A stretch of DNA of 64,000 nucleotides from Oidiodendron maius Zn (GCA_000827325.1 KN832908.1:1-64000), one strand, 5' to 3'. Shown: positions 34,204 to 47,118, counted from the stretch's first letter. Program-made: numbers and translations. Notes: generated from the sequence alone by a model not told the origin.

Positions 34204-37200
34204 TATAGGAGAGTTATAGCTATATAATTGATTATATTAATTAAGCTAGACTAGTTATTCTAGAAAGTATTAATAAAGGGTCTTAGCTATTAATTAATCT
34301 ATTAGTTTATATTCTTAGTCTATTTATTAGTCTAGAGATAGTAAGCTATAGAAAGCTTTAACTTAATATCTAGTAGTTAATAAAACTCTTTCTAGAATAC
34401 TAATATAAATTATAGACTATAATCTAAGACTATAGTTATTACTAGTCTATAATACTTATATATATACTTTAGATAAAGTTAAGTTATTACTTAAGTATCT
34501 ACTAACTTATTATAGAGTATTAAAACTAGTCTCTTATCTAATCTATTTATAAAGATATAAACTATATTTATACTATCTTAATTAGAAAGTATATTCTTAA
34601 AATCAACTAAAATATATTACTATAACTAGTTAGATATTAATAAAGGGTATAATAGCTCTAGAGTCTTATTCTAAAAGACCTTTAATCTATAGTAGATATA
34701 GTAATTATTAATAAAGTAGTCTATATTATTATCTATTCTTATCTAGTAGTATCTTACTCTAATTAGAGTCTTTGTTTTACTTTAGTCTAAATAAACTATA
34801 GCTAGACTATAGTATATAGCTATAATTAGATCTATATAAACTGATTTAACTACTACTAGTTTATTATATCTTTTAAATAGTCTACTCTTAAGGATATATC
34901 TTCTCTTCTAGTCTATAGCTAGTTTATATATAGACTCTAGTTTAGATATAGTCTAGTTTATTTAAAAGATTTTATTAATTAAGTCTAGTTATTCTATAAT
35001 TAATAAGAGAGAGAAGGCTATCTAGTTTACTTCTAGCTTCTATATAATCTATAGATCTAATTAATCTAAAGGTAATAAGACCTACTTTTAGTTATTATAC
35101 TTTATCTAGTTTAAAGCCTTTTTATTAAGTTATATTAAAGAGTCTATCTTATTTGATTTATTTAGTTTATATAAGATTTTAAAGTAATATTATAAAAAGA
35201 TCTTTATTTATCTAGTTTAATAAACTAAAAGTAGTTTAATAGATATAAAGTATTTAAGGGCTTTATAGTCTATAATAACCTAGATCTAGTTTTTAATTCT
35301 CTTTAGCTCTATATACTAGTATTTTAATACTTAGATAATAGCTAATATCTCCTTATTATAGATTAAGTAGTTTATCTTAGCTAAAGCTATAGTCTTTAAG
35401 AAATATCTAACTAGATACTATTCTCTATTAAGTCTCTTCTAGAAGAATACTACTATAACTACTATATTAGATATATCTATCTTAAGGAGATACTAACTAT
35501 CTATATTATAATAGACTAGAAGAGATATATTTATTAGTATATATTTAAAAGTCTTAAATATCTAGATATAGAACTAGTTAAAATTAAACTTATAATCCTT
35601 ATAAATTAAGTAAGTTAAAGAAGTAGTAATCTAGCTATAGTTATAAATAAATCTATAATAAAAGTTATAAAACTTAAGGAAAGATTAAATACTATTAATA
35701 GTATAAAGGTATATCTAGTCCTTGATTATCTAGATCTTATTAGAGTTAATCTAGATACTATTAGTTAAAATAATAAAGCTAAGATATTTTATCTATTTAA
35801 TACTAAACTTATATTTCTTAATATTAGTCTATAGATCTATAGTCTAGAGATAATTAACTATCTATTTAATATATACTTTATATTTAAGCTTATTCTTAAA
35901 GTAGATTAGAATATTATCTAGATAAACTATATAGATTATATTAAGGAAGTCTTTTAATATATTATTAATATAGCTCTAAAAGATAGCTAGTCTATTAGTT
36001 AGTTTAAAAGAAAGGACTTTATATTAAAATAGTCTATAATATATCTGGAATATAGTTAGTTCCTTAGACTTAAAGGAGATATAGATCTAGTAAAAAGCCT
36101 ACTAGATATCTAACTTAGTAAATACTTTAGCTCTAGCTAGTTATACTAGAGTCTTATTAATTAGAGATAAAGGATATTAATTCTTTTTAGTTAATATATT
36201 AAGTTTATAATAGTCTATATAGAAATATAAAGAGTTATTACTCTTTTATATAAAGAAGATAAAAGATATAAAGAGTATTTAGTTTATTATAATAAATCTC
36301 TTAACTAAACTATCTATTAGATAGTAATATATAGTAGTAAGCTCCTTTATAGATTATTTGCTTAAATAGCTAAACTCTAGATCCTTACTATTATTAATTA
36401 GTTTAATCTAGTAATTAATACTATAAAATAGTAATAGAATATTAGATTACTCTTTTAAGAAGAAGTCTAAATAGTAATATAGAAAACTAAATACTTTCTA
36501 CTTTAGTACTTTAATTGATTAATCTAGTAAAGGCTAGAACTTCTATTCTTTATCTTTAATTATATAGTCTAAACTATCTAGAGTAATCAAGAATACTTCT
36601 ATATTAGATTATCTTATATTAAATATAAATCTATTATCTGAAATTATCTTAATATTGATTATTAGAAGAGACTTAGCTTATAGCTTTATTTCTTAGATTA
36701 ATAGTTACTTTTTAAAGAAGCTTAATATAGCTAGATAGAGATTATTAAGACCTTTTAACTTCTATTTTATCTATTCTAAGTTCTTATAGTTCTAGTACTT
36801 CTATATAAAGCTATAAGTCTTTACTTTTTAAAGAGTAGTTCTATCTTAGAGTACTAAAGAGCTTATTAGATTTTTCTAGATAACTAGATTAAATTATTAG
36901 TTAGATAGCTAGCTAGCTACTAGATAATTAAAGAGTAGCCCTTTAGCTAGATCTTTTATTAAAGCTTTAATCTAGATACTATCTTTATATCTTCTCTTAT
37001 TATAAATAATCAGATAATCCTTTCTAAATATATCTTACTAATATTATAGCTAGATCTTTTAAGGTCTAATCTTACTTTTTAGATATATAGTAATAGTTTA
37101 TAAGTAAGTCTTATTAGAGGGAAATTCCTAAGGTTACTATAGCTATTAATTATAAACATTAATTAAAATATAGAAATAATTAAAGAAATTCCTTCTAATA

Positions 37201-39138
37201 ATAATATTATAAGAGTCTAGCTCTATAATTAGTATTAGAAGGTTATAGATTCTATAGCTATTAATCTCTATATTAAATAAGAGATATTAAGATATTAGAG
37301 ACTCTTTCTTACTATTAAATCCCTTAAAGTAGATAGTCTAGAGAAGTTATCTAGACTTTAAATTAAAAGTATAATAGAGGTTTAATATAAATCTTAAATT
37401 AAGGAAAATATAGCTACTAGCTCTAGTATTACTAAAGGCTTTAGCTTAGATTATAACTCTATCTTTATAGAATATATATATAAAAGTAAAGGAGTTACTT
37501 ACTATTAATAAACTTAAATTAATCTACTAGAGATTAAATATATAGACTCTAAAGGAGGAGCTTTAGTTTAAAGCTTCTAGTTTTCTAACTTAAATTTAGA
37601 GTCAGTCTTATTATTTGCTTTATTACTAGAAGCTTTAATATTTTATTTAATCTTATTAATCCTTAATATAGTATAAAAGTTAAAGTAAAAGCTAGCAAAA
37701 TACTCTACTTTACTATAGTTAAAGTAAGATACTTTTAATAGATTAGTTACTAGTATAAAGAATACTCTAGAATCTAGAGTTAATAAATCTCTTTTTTTAG
37801 TTATAGATAAAGTTTAAAATAGTTTATATAAATATCTAGATACTAATAGTATATCTAAAGATAGCTATATAATAGAACTACTAGGTTTTATAGTTTATAT
37901 AACTATAAGATTAGACTAGTAATACTAGACCTGATTTATAAATAGAAATTAATAGTAGAGCTTTTTAAGATTAATATTTAATCTCTAGTATTTATATACT
38001 AGTTTCTAGTATATAAAGTATTAGTAGTATATAGCTAGAAGCTAGTTCTTAAACTCCTTATTTAGCTTATACTATAAGTGACTTTATTATATAATAGAGA
38101 GAACTCTATCTATTAAGACTAGATATATAAACTTAATATAGAATTTATTAAAGTCTTACTTTAGAGAATACTTTAAAGTATAAAAAGAGTTCTCTAACTA
38201 TTTAGTCTTAAAGTAGTTCTAGAAGACTATATTTAAATACTCTAGTATCTTATCTATAGTTAGCTAGAGATCTAGACTATCCTTATTAATCCTTAATTCT
38301 AAGAAGCTTTAGACTTTGCTTTTAGTATAACTAAAGATATAATTGATCTAGTCTTATTCTATAGACTATTAGTCTATATTAGTATATAGTTTTCTTTATA
38401 AGAAGAATCTCTATATAATATAGATAGATAAAATACTATTATTAAGTTTAGTTAAATTTATATATTTAAGAGAATACTTTATAGATTATAGATAGCTCTA
38501 ATTATACTAGTAGTATCTAGAGCTATAATCCTAATAAGATCTATAGAAGCTATTAAAAAGAGAGTTATCTAGGTCTTCTAGTATATAGTAAAGAGATTCC
38601 TAAATATTTAGTATATTTGTTTTTAGATCTTTAACTAGAAACTATACTAGAAGACTCTGAAACTATTTATCTATTAGCTAGACTAAGGATCTAATAAGAT
38701 TTAATAAGCTCTAATTTAGATATACTCTTAGTTCTAGATTTTAAATAGAGTCTAAATCAATTAGCTAGAACTTAAAGATAGAGTTTTAAGACTATATAGA
38801 AAGTATTTCCTAGTAAGTAAAGGATTCTTCTATCTTTTAGATAGTTACTATTTTACTTATAGGCTTATATTATATAGTTGATATTATTACTAATAAAGGC
38901 TTAGTGTTTTAGACTCTTCTTAAGAAGAGCTAGCTTAACTTAATTAAAAGGAGCTAGAAGAGATAGTAATAGATAGAAGGCTTTAATCTAATATCTCTTC
39001 TATTTAACTTCTAGTTAGAGTAGACTTATAGAATATTATATTATAGCTTTATAGATCTATTTAATATAGTAGATTTAATATAAAAGAGAGGGATATATTT
39101 AAGCTCTATCTCTAGAAAGTTTATTAAACTTATTCTAA

Positions 39139-39367
39139 TATAATAGCTTAGAAAGAATATAGATCTAGATCCTTAGAATAAGATATAATACTAGATATAA
39201 GGTATATTCAACTATTAACTAAGATAACTAAAAGAATAAGTTAAGGAGTAAAGAAGAGGATAAGAATAGAGCTCCTTATATATAGAAGAGGCTTATTAGA
39301 TAACCTATAGAAGTATAATTACTACTATACTAGTAAACTACTAGCTAATCTAGCTAGGTTTATTATA
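39139..39367 (-). repeat. LTR (right) of the gypsy element
   Basis: Pairs with 27729-27957 over its whole length. This copy is much more A/T-rich than the left one. Confidence 0.85.
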
Positions 39368-40403
39368 TATAGAGTTTTAAGCCCTTTTATTAAACTACCT
39401 TAACTACTTAGCTATAATTAAATAGATTATCTAAGTAGTTGAATTTACTCTCTAAAAGAAGCCTTTATTCTTAGTATTCTTGATATAATTTTAAGTAAAA
39501 CAATAAGGCCTTTAAGCTTTACTAATAAACTAAAGAGAGAGCTTATTACTACTATTCTTATTATAGTAAAGGTTAGCTATAATTCGAGTTTTATTAATCC
39601 TCTTACTAGTAGATATTATTATAAGGCCTATATTTAGAAGCCTTTTCTAGAGAAATCTAGTCTTATCTATATTATAGGTATTATTAGCTAAATATTCAGC
39701 CTTAATTACCTAAATATACTTTATCTAAGTAATAATATCCTTAGTTATTTCAACTAAAGAGGCTTTACCTACCTTCTTATAGTAGTGGAAGTTATATCTA
39801 TTCTTGAATCTAGCTAACTAGCTATTACTCTAACTAGAGCACTCTAATCCTTGATATTTAGGGAGCCTTTACCAGAATTTAATAGCCTTTAGCCTTAAAA
39901 GATTACTAGAAACAGTACTATAAACTTGATTAAATTGTATTGCCTAATTATCTAGAGCTTTCTTAAGTATATCCTACTTTATAGTCCTTGAGTTCTTTAC
40001 CTTTAGATTAACCTGATTAGAATCAAGGTGACTATTCTTTGCTAAAAGGATATTATATATAGTTGAAGAGCTTAAAGGATACCTGTATTCAGTATACTAC
40101 CAAGTAGATATATCTATAAGAGTCTTCTTCTAGCCAGGTATATAATACTAGATATATAAAGCCTTCTTTTAAGCGTTAGTGATACTAATTCAAGGCTGCT
40201 TAGCCACTAGAACAGCTAGAAAAGATATAATTAATAAGAAAAAAGGACTCTTTTTAATCCGGAAATACCAGAAAAAGTGTTCCGGATATAGTGAAAAGAG
40301 AGTTTCCAGATAATTGCCCTGAAAAATCCAATTTTTCCGGGTATTTTCCGGGTAAAGGGGATTTCCGGATTAACCGAATCCGGATTAGAAAGCTTTACCT
40401 GTA

Positions 40404-40908
40404 TGTCCCTCCTACCTCAGGGGCTCCAAGATTTCTTCATGCCAGGAACATAAAGTTAACCAATGAGGCGTTCTCTAGGTCCTTCTATTTCATCCAACTA
40501 AGGATTGCCCTCCATATTATTACAGCTTGGTAATGCTGCTTGTAAATTGACCAATAGCTATTTCTGCTGCTCCGATATACCAAATCATTGATTCTGCCGC
40601 CAATCAATCATACTTACCTGTACGGCTAAAGCATGTTTTCGGAGGCAGTGCTACTTAGACTCTCATTGTTGCGGACTTGTAGTTCGTTATTGGCTTGCAG
40701 ATCACTTGCCCAGAGTCAAACTCCCCATCTAATTGGATGCTTGTAGAATCTCAAATCGTAGCCAGTTGAAGCACGACAAAAGGGGGACTCCAAAGTTCCA
40801 AGAGTACAGGCCAGTAATGGTGTGTTGTGGGTTTAACGCAGCGCTGCAGATCCCAACTGTAGCTTCTCTGCTAAACTCGAGGACGGCTATATTAAAATGA
40901 TCATCTAG
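40404..40908. other. Intergenic flank of the pogo element
   Basis: Normal composition returns right at the transposon end. No gene seen before the bZIP remnant. A minus-strand frame at 40729-41088 overlaps the bZIP exon and is taken as a shadow. Confidence 0.45.
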
Positions 40909-41342
40909 CTGCGGGGGGGATAGAACGATATAATCTCGACAGCACACGAAATTTCCCCTGGCCGTGGGAGGTGCCGGTGACGGAGAGCCATGATTCTGAC
41001 GCCACAAACAATGTTTCTGACAGCATAGAGCGGAGGCGGATGCAGAACCGGTTAGCTCAAAGGAATCATTGTAACAAGTCCGGGTCATAATGTACGGGAT
41101 GGAGACTGATGATGTATACAGGAAGAAGAGTGAGAGCTTATATCTCCGCCCTAGAGCAGCGTGTAGTAGAGAATATACTCAATGCTGCCCTGAAGGAGAC
41201 AGGCATGCCAACTCCATCCACCGAGAATACTATACCGCCTGCATTACTGGTATTATCTTCATTGTTATCACCTCCAAAATCAACCTCCCTGCCTAGCCAG
41301 GATCCGGCTTTTGCAACCCAAATAGGTTCCGTGGCTTTATAG
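40909..41342 (+). pseudogene. bZIP regulator remnant
   Basis: In the frame with codons such as CGG at 41031, the sequence reads SHDSDATNNVSDSI, then ERRRMQNRLAQRNH, a fungal bZIP basic region (NRLAQR core). A 51-base GT/AG intron, 41071-41121 (GTAACA...TATACAG), joins this to RRVRAYISALEQRVVENILN, the start of the zipper, and then an open tail ending at 41342. The codon spanning the splice junction becomes TGA; an Arg codon CGA there would restore the usual RNH-R-RR pattern, so a single C-to-T change probably broke it. The exon appears to begin after an acceptor at 40905-40908; the first exon was not found. It is a different bZIP class from the intact gene at 12445-13310. Confidence 0.6.
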
Positions 41343-42479
41343 TCGAACTTGGGAATCAAGGAGATGTTACACTTTATGGAATTTCTATAAACGGTAGACG
41401 ATATATATAGTTCTCATGCTGCCGCTGCTAAAGGCTGGTGTCCGATATCTATATCCAGCTGTACAGCCATTTCTCCAAGATGCACCACTTGTTACGACAT
41501 GCCATAGCCTTATACTACCAACACTATAAAGGAGTCGTGCTGCAAGTTTTATATTGAATTATTGCCTTTGTATAATAGCCATGTCCACTCCCCGCTATAG
41601 CAAGATGCAGGTATATATGGCTATAGCAGAGAAGCTGGAGCAAATCCTAGAGATCTTTCTATACTGTACCCTTACCGATTACAGATATCGACAATGTAGC
41701 AGCACTTTAACATTCCGTAATCGATCTGTATTCCTAGCTTCTTATATTGTTATAATCCTCGATTCCACTCGTAGAAGCCTCCTGTTTCTCTATGCCCTGA
41801 ATATATGTCTATACGTATGTCTATCTACCTGTTCCTTATATCTGCTTCCGGCTCCACCATTGATATAGTTTGTCTTCGCTGTCGACTGAGCATTGGTTAA
41901 GTGGTCGATCACGCCGACTGCTGATGCAGCAGCGATTTTCTTATAATTGATATAAGCTTATAACCGACTATAGAAGCTGTAGTGTAGATCCCTTTACTTT
42001 GCTAGTGTGTACGCTGTTATGCAATTGAGTGTACTAACTATTAGGCTTTGCTAAGGCCAATGTTTATACCCAAAACTCTAATATATCAGTAGCCTCCTAA
42101 ATCCAACCAAGCCCTTTCAATACACATCCACCGTTGCTTATAAGTATAAATAATCAAGTGTACCAAGAATATATTCTCCATTCAATATCCGGGTTATATC
42201 CACCTTTCAATCATGATACTGGTTATCCCTACAATATAGTATATTGTCCGGGTGGCTACTGAGTGTCGTATATATAGCACTCCAGTATCAGCCCCAAGGC
42301 AATAAAATAGTAGAGTGCCTGCCACTTTAATAGGGGCAGAGATCAGTCTCCTACTTGGTTTTGGAATACACTACATTACCACTGTTCTGCCTGTAATCTT
42401 CTAGATACCTCCCTTCGTAACCTGTTGTATAAGCTGCTGGTTGACTCCATTGCATTGTACAGGAAGCACCTAACATATC
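41343..42479. other. Intergenic, one doubtful frame
   Basis: A plus-strand frame at 41554-41868 (104 codons) starts MNYCLCIIAMSTPRYSKMQV and ends in hydrophobic Leu/Tyr/Cys-rich residues. No family is recognised and coding status is uncertain. Confidence 0.3.
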
Positions 42480-43250
42480 CAAGCCTGAATATAACCATTA
42501 TTGAAGATGCAGCGTTCTACTATTGCCGGAATATAGAATTGGAACACAGGGCTGGGGTTGTAGTCCTTCGTGGTCCTTCATCGTCAATATCATCCGGTAG
42601 GGAGGAAAGAACTTGGCTAGTAATTCCTCTGCCTGCTCTTTATGGTTGTTCGTACTTGATCTATCTGTTCTGACAAGTTGCGGCACTTTCCCGAATACTG
42701 TATCGTCGCCTGACTTTAGGTACTTGGCGGCTTTCCAGATGTTGTCATTATCCGCCAGGAATTCATTCCAATGCTTTCTCTTTTGCTGCCGAATAGCGTC
42801 ATGATACTGCTTTGCTGCATCTTTCGCCGTCTTCTCTAGGCCTGAGTTTGCCCAGCCCATCTTTCAGCTCAGGAACGGTTTCTCCAGTATATATAAATTC
42901 AACGAAGCTGCGCCAGGTAGGTCGTCCATCATCGTTAGTCGGTCCCACAGTCACATGAGTCACACTTGATGACTACAAATAGTTGTATCTGCCCTCATAG
43001 ATAGTTAGTTGGTATCACACTTGTATTCTCAGTTCAGAGCTCCAAGTTCGTTTCACATATGGTGATAGTCTGGCCTTCGGTGTCAAGAAGTGGACAGCCT
43101 CTAGCACCACCGCCATCAATCTGTCTGTCTTCTGTTGGACTGTGCCGTCGATTATGGCAGACCCTAGTGTTCTAGCAATCCTGGCGTTTATTTCTTTCAC
43201 TATGGATTTTTTCGGCACAAAGCAGACTACCAACGACTTAAAGTTGTAAA
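42480..43250 (-). mobile_element. LINE fragment (second family), ORF2 linker before the reverse transcriptase
   Basis: On the minus strand, INARIARTLGSAIIDGTVQQ and KTDRLMAVVLEAVHFLTPKA (43015-43233) and then [20 protein letters not shown] plus [17 protein letters not shown] (42498-42860) read as the segment between endonuclease and reverse transcriptase of a Tad-type LINE. About 150 bases between the two blocks do not fit and may be an insertion. Composition is normal and RIP is weak, as expected for a short fragment. It is a different lineage from the LINE at 29-34 kb. Both ends are truncated. Confidence 0.75.
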
Positions 43251-43498
43251 TTAAGGCTGCTGAAGGTATTCCCTTTGATTTGCAGCGAATAATCTTTGCC
43301 GGGAAGCAGATTGAAGATGGTGCGTGGTATCTCCAGACATGTATCAGTTCAATACTTACTTCGACAGGGAGGACACTTGGTGATTACAACATCCAAAAGG
43401 TTTAAGTACATTAAATTGCTCCTCTTCTTTTGTCATTCCAGGTCGGAGCCACTGACTAACTCTGTCGCCAGCATTCAACCCTCCATCCCATCTTGCGT

Positions 43499-43843
43499 CT
43501 AAGGGGAGGAGGCATCGAACCTGAAGTATGCATCAACTTCTTGAACAAGAAAATCTTTATCGGAGTTGATAGCTTCTGAAAGCTCAGTATTGTTGGATTT
43601 GTCAAGGCAGCAGATGTCCACCCAGAAGTATTGCAGGCCAGCATGACCAGCTCGCTCTGCACAGAAGTGAAGCTTTGGGGATCCAGATTTGGTTTTCCTT
43701 GGGCCGATGGCCAAGTCTTTGAAGCCGACCGCTTCGTGATCTTCTGCCCATGTGTGCGAGAGAATAGCATACTGAGGGATGCTCCCAGTTAGGACATCAG
43801 TCAGAATAAACTCACCGTTCTCGTCAACCTACAAAAGACGCAT
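43499..43843 (-). pseudogene. HET-domain protein, truncated N-terminal piece
   Basis: The minus-strand frame from ATG (43843-43841) reads MRLL, a TAG at 43831-43829, then VDENGEFILTDVLTGSIPQY and AILSHTW, the opening of a HET domain. It continues with CAERAGHAGLQYFWVDICCL and DKSNNTELSEAINS, the second conserved block. The family then expects MFRWYRDA, but this copy runs into unrelated residues and stops at 43499. The TAG stands where related proteins have Gln. HET domains drive heterokaryon incompatibility (cell death after fusion of unlike hyphae). Only about 110 of the usual 150 domain residues remain, so it should not be functional. Confidence 0.8.
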
Positions 43844-44424
43844 CTTTGAGCGCCAACATCATGCGACCGCCTAGATAGGGTGGACAGGGTAATGGGCGCC
43901 AGAGTTAAAATGCAAATAATGAAGATTGTCAAGTGAAGAGAAAGAACTTAGATATCTCGGAACAGATGTTGAGAGAGCACCACATTCGGTTCGTAGCTCA
44001 GCTGGCTTCGCTACCTGGTTGTGTTTTGAGCGCGGCAGTAGGGCAGCCTCCTGCATGAGGTCATAGCGCCTGGAGCGGCTAACTTGTAGTTGACGCTCAG
44101 TTTGACCAAGTAAGTGCGCGCGATTGGTGTTGTCTGACTTACCGAGGCTAAAGGCATTGAAAAGAAGCAAGAGAATGATTTGACGTGGCAATATTTGGTC
44201 GGATACAGGTAGGGCATGCCAAACAGATGAAATTAGGTTCAGTAGAGGAATGGGAGGCCATTTGTACGACCTACAGATCATCACCATACCAACCGCTGGC
44301 AGCACCGACTACTGATTGTGGGGCCGTCGCCCTTGCTGCATGATAATCGCGTAACAAATGATCGAACCAAACCGGCCTCTTGTCCTGCGTTACTTGAATG
44401 CTCGCTGCTGTCTAGGACCTCTCT
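43844..44424. other. Intergenic, no supported gene
   Basis: Overlapping minus-strand frames (43871-44305, 44011-44217) carry no motifs that I recognise. Confidence 0.4.
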
Positions 44425-47118
44425 TCATAATTCTAACTGATAAACGCTTTGCAGGATCTTCCAACACCACAGGGCAATTGAATCAGTGCCTTTCAAATCT
44501 CTGATCCAGTCAAGCATCATCTCAATAGTTTGATCAATCTCTGCCTCGAACCTTGGCCCACAGAGTCGAGCTCGGATTTCGCTCAGCATTGGATTATGTC
44601 GTGTCATGTAGATTATGAGGAGGATACCCAGGAGATTCTGTGACCAGCAAAATAGGTAGGGCACTAGTCGCTTCTGACGAGAGGTTGGGGAGAGTGTGAT
44701 AGGCCATTTCAAACATGACTGTGAGCAATGTTAGCATGTAGCACCTCAAATGACCTTAGATAGAATGAAAATGGTGACGAACTCGTAAGCACTCTGCGAC
44801 CCCTTCAGCATCCTCTTGAGTCATCTGCTCGGAGAAGTGTAGCGCTTTGTATACGAAAGGGCGATAGACCATATACTTTACTTGGTAGTACCTCGTTCTC
44901 AACAAGGCAACTTGTATATCGTAGACATACGGGTACTGGATAGGCTCCTTGTCCAGGTCGGTTAAGAATAGGGGCATCCGAGACCGCGCCGAGTCCGATG
45001 ATAAATTCGGGTCTAGGGGTTGATTAAAGTAAACCGAATCAGCTTGTTTGGGGGTAGGAAAGCTGGTAGGGTCATCTTCGGCCCACTGAAGGTCTGGTGG
45101 GAGCATTCCGCGCCACTGGCCGAGCTGTGACACAAGGTTCTTCAGAGTGCCTATTTCAGGTCCACCGTAATCATCATTAGACGCACTAGGGGTGTCGCTA
45201 CTGTTATTTGTAGCTAAAGGGCTGTTGTAAGAAAGCGAGCTCAAGCTTTTAATTAAGATGAAAAGTTAGGAAGTTGGGAGAGTACAGTGCTTACAGTAGT
45301 TATTGATGCTCTGATGTAGATCAGTGCAGAGCCGTCGAAGTGCAACTTGCGAAGCGTAGTGGGCTTCGAAATGCGAGAACTGATTCGCATGATGATCTGC
45401 TTGGCAAAATGGACTATTAAAACTAGGGATGCCTACTTGATCTTCAAGTCCGGTGATCCCTGTGGGAGGTAAATCCAGTTCGAGGTGTAGAGCTCTGCTG
45501 CTGTCAGGAGACACTTCTTCGCTGGCAGGGAGATGACAGACGTTTCCATTATTACGCAATGCCAATATACAAGCTTAGTCAGTTCTCCTCTAGCAGAATT
45601 CCAATTAATTGGTTTGCTAGGTTTTATTAGCAAATGAAAGGTTTGAAGTATTGCCGGAAGTAGCACGTACCATGTGACAAGAACCCGACATGCTAATGAG
45701 GCAGAGACTGTCAGTCTCCATAGATCCTGTTTCCGAGGCGTGAGTTCCAATCGATCCAGCAGATCAACCTTTAACTTACCACATGTCGTGAACAGCATCC
45801 GCAATAGAGCCTGCAAGAAAACTAGCCAGTCACTGAGTCGTTCTATATCGTTGGAGACCAAAGAGACATCACGCACGCGGCTAAAGAGTAGATCTGGACA
45901 TTTTCAAGATCATTGTCCGTCAAAACAAATCCAATACGTTTCCTAGCTTCATTGAAGAGAGCAAGGCCTGGAGGCTTTGGTGCCGTCCCGCCTCTGACAC
46001 CACTCGGACGCCCTTTGTAGACCTCAACTGGATCCCCACGAGAGCCCTCTTTTGCTAATTCTCCTAACGCGAAGACAAGAAGTGCGATCACTGAGGCTTG
46101 ATCGCCACCGAAACCTTCTGCATGCACTTTCTTAAGAGTATTCGAGATGAAATCTTGCCTATCCATGAACGGGTACATGAGATTGAACGTGTCGAAATAG
46201 GCAGTTGCTAATTGGTGCATTATATCTCGTGTTAGGCGCGGGAATATAGACCTTGCCTCTCCCGCAGTCCTGCTTGCTTGCGACTGTATGGCTGCAAATG
46301 GTCTGTCTTGCAAGTTATCATCCAGGGCCAACTTTGGTATTCCCTCCTGTATCTGAAAAATAAAGGCTGGACCCTCTTGCTCCAGAGTCTTCCAATCCTC
46401 AATATTTGGTGGCGAAGCTTGTAACAAGAGCTGCTGTATGGCAGGCCATGTCAGCATTTTGTGGGCTGCAGAAGCATGGCGGTATGGCTGGCTTCTCTCA
46501 ATGCCACTTGAGCTTGGCTGCTGGACCAATCGGGGAGATAAAGATGAGCCCGGCTCATCGACATCGGTACTGAAGGAAGGTTGACTGGTAGGGGCGGGTT
46601 GTGGTGGTCCGAATCCGGTGGGCACTGAGCCGTGAATTTGATCAATTTTGCCTTCTAAGCTTTCAAGTCGGTCCAGAATCTCAACGAGGGTCTTGTCTTT
46701 CCTGGAAATCACTCATTAAGTCTCATTGCTTAACTAAAGTTCTGGTTGACGGATTTTATAAACGGAAATCCATTTGAGCATTCCCGTTGCTGTACGGTAC
46801 TTACTTCGTCGGCTGCGGTTCCCTATACCTACACTCAAGCGTTCTCTTCTGGCATAGGCCACATTTTGGTCGCTGTTCGTCACATTTTTGCTTCCGCGCT
46901 CGGCATGTCTCGCAGGCCTTGGAGTCATGGTCAGCCCTGGAGTGCAAAAGGACGGGTTTGGATATCCACGACGTCCTAAATAGGCCGGGAAGGACCTCGT
47001 GATGCTGCGAAAGATACCGATGCTCACCTGCGAAGCAATAGCCCCTTGAGTGGCGCGAGCTGGGGGTTTCAAGGAGCTGGCGATAGATGTGGGATCCAGG
47101 TTCATTGTCACAGTCCAC
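44425..47118 (-). CDS. Zn2Cys6 transcription factor with fungal_trans domain, intact
   Basis: Eight exons close on one frame: 46805-47118, 45877-46701, 45780-45810, 45671-45726, 45542-45616, 45295-45500, 44783-45213, 44425-44718 (743 residues). The seven introns are 41-103 bases. The zinc cluster is complete: ACETCRARKQKC, DEQRPKCGLC, QKRTLEC (C-x2-C-x6-C-x6-C-x2-C-x6-C). It is followed by a short coiled coil (LVEILDRLESLEGKIDQIHG). The regulator domain contains YFDTFNLMYPFMDRQDFI, LWRLTVSASLACRVLV, KPINWNSARGELTK, PYVYDIQVALLRTRYYQVKY and EQMTQEDAEGVAECLR; the end is CWKILQSVYQLEL. It should bind DNA as a nuclear regulator. The target is unknown and no pathway genes lie beside it. The start at 47118 is the first ATG but a later start before RADHDSKACE is possible. 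No RIP damage is visible. Confidence 0.9.

Larger units (their letters stand above)
27729..39367 (-). mobile_element. Ty3/gypsy LTR retrotransposon, broken, inside pogo
   Basis: LTRs of 229 bases lie at 27729-27957 (3' LTR in element sense) and 39139-39367 (5' LTR); they start and end with TGTAACA/TGTTATA-type inverted termini. Five-base target duplications CATAG (27724-27728) and TATAG (39368-39372) flank it. A purine-rich tract lies beside the left LTR. On the minus strand the pol region is recognisable: reverse transcriptase and RNase H around 35200-37000, and the GPY/F-like end of integrase around 28700-28900. Gag should lie about 37400-39100. A LINE (29074-34203) is inserted in pol. The element proper is about 6.5 kb. 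It is a fossil with dozens of breaks from RIP. Differences between the LTRs are nearly all transitions, so a clock age is not usable; insertion preceded the LINE. Confidence 0.85.
26424..40401 (-). mobile_element. pogo/Fot1-type DNA transposon, split by nested insertions
   Basis: Terminal inverted repeats CAGGTAAAGCT at 26424-26434 and its complement AGCTTTACCTG at 40391-40401 are flanked by TA duplications (26422-26423, 40402-40403), as Tc1/mariner-pogo elements leave. The transposase lies on the minus strand. The C-terminal half is open at 26974-27726. The N-terminal half, 39373 to about 40240, is heavily RIP-mutated but still shows a helix-turn-helix CENP-B-like part and the block around the first catalytic Asp (NIYNIDKT, then TRIIANLYYNKN), the pogo DxETG region with the Glu changed. 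A gypsy element of 11.6 kb separates the halves, inserted just before the second catalytic block. Without insertions the element would be about 2.3 kb. The right end has an extra run of CCGG-containing A/T-rich repeats next to the TIR. Confidence 0.85.
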
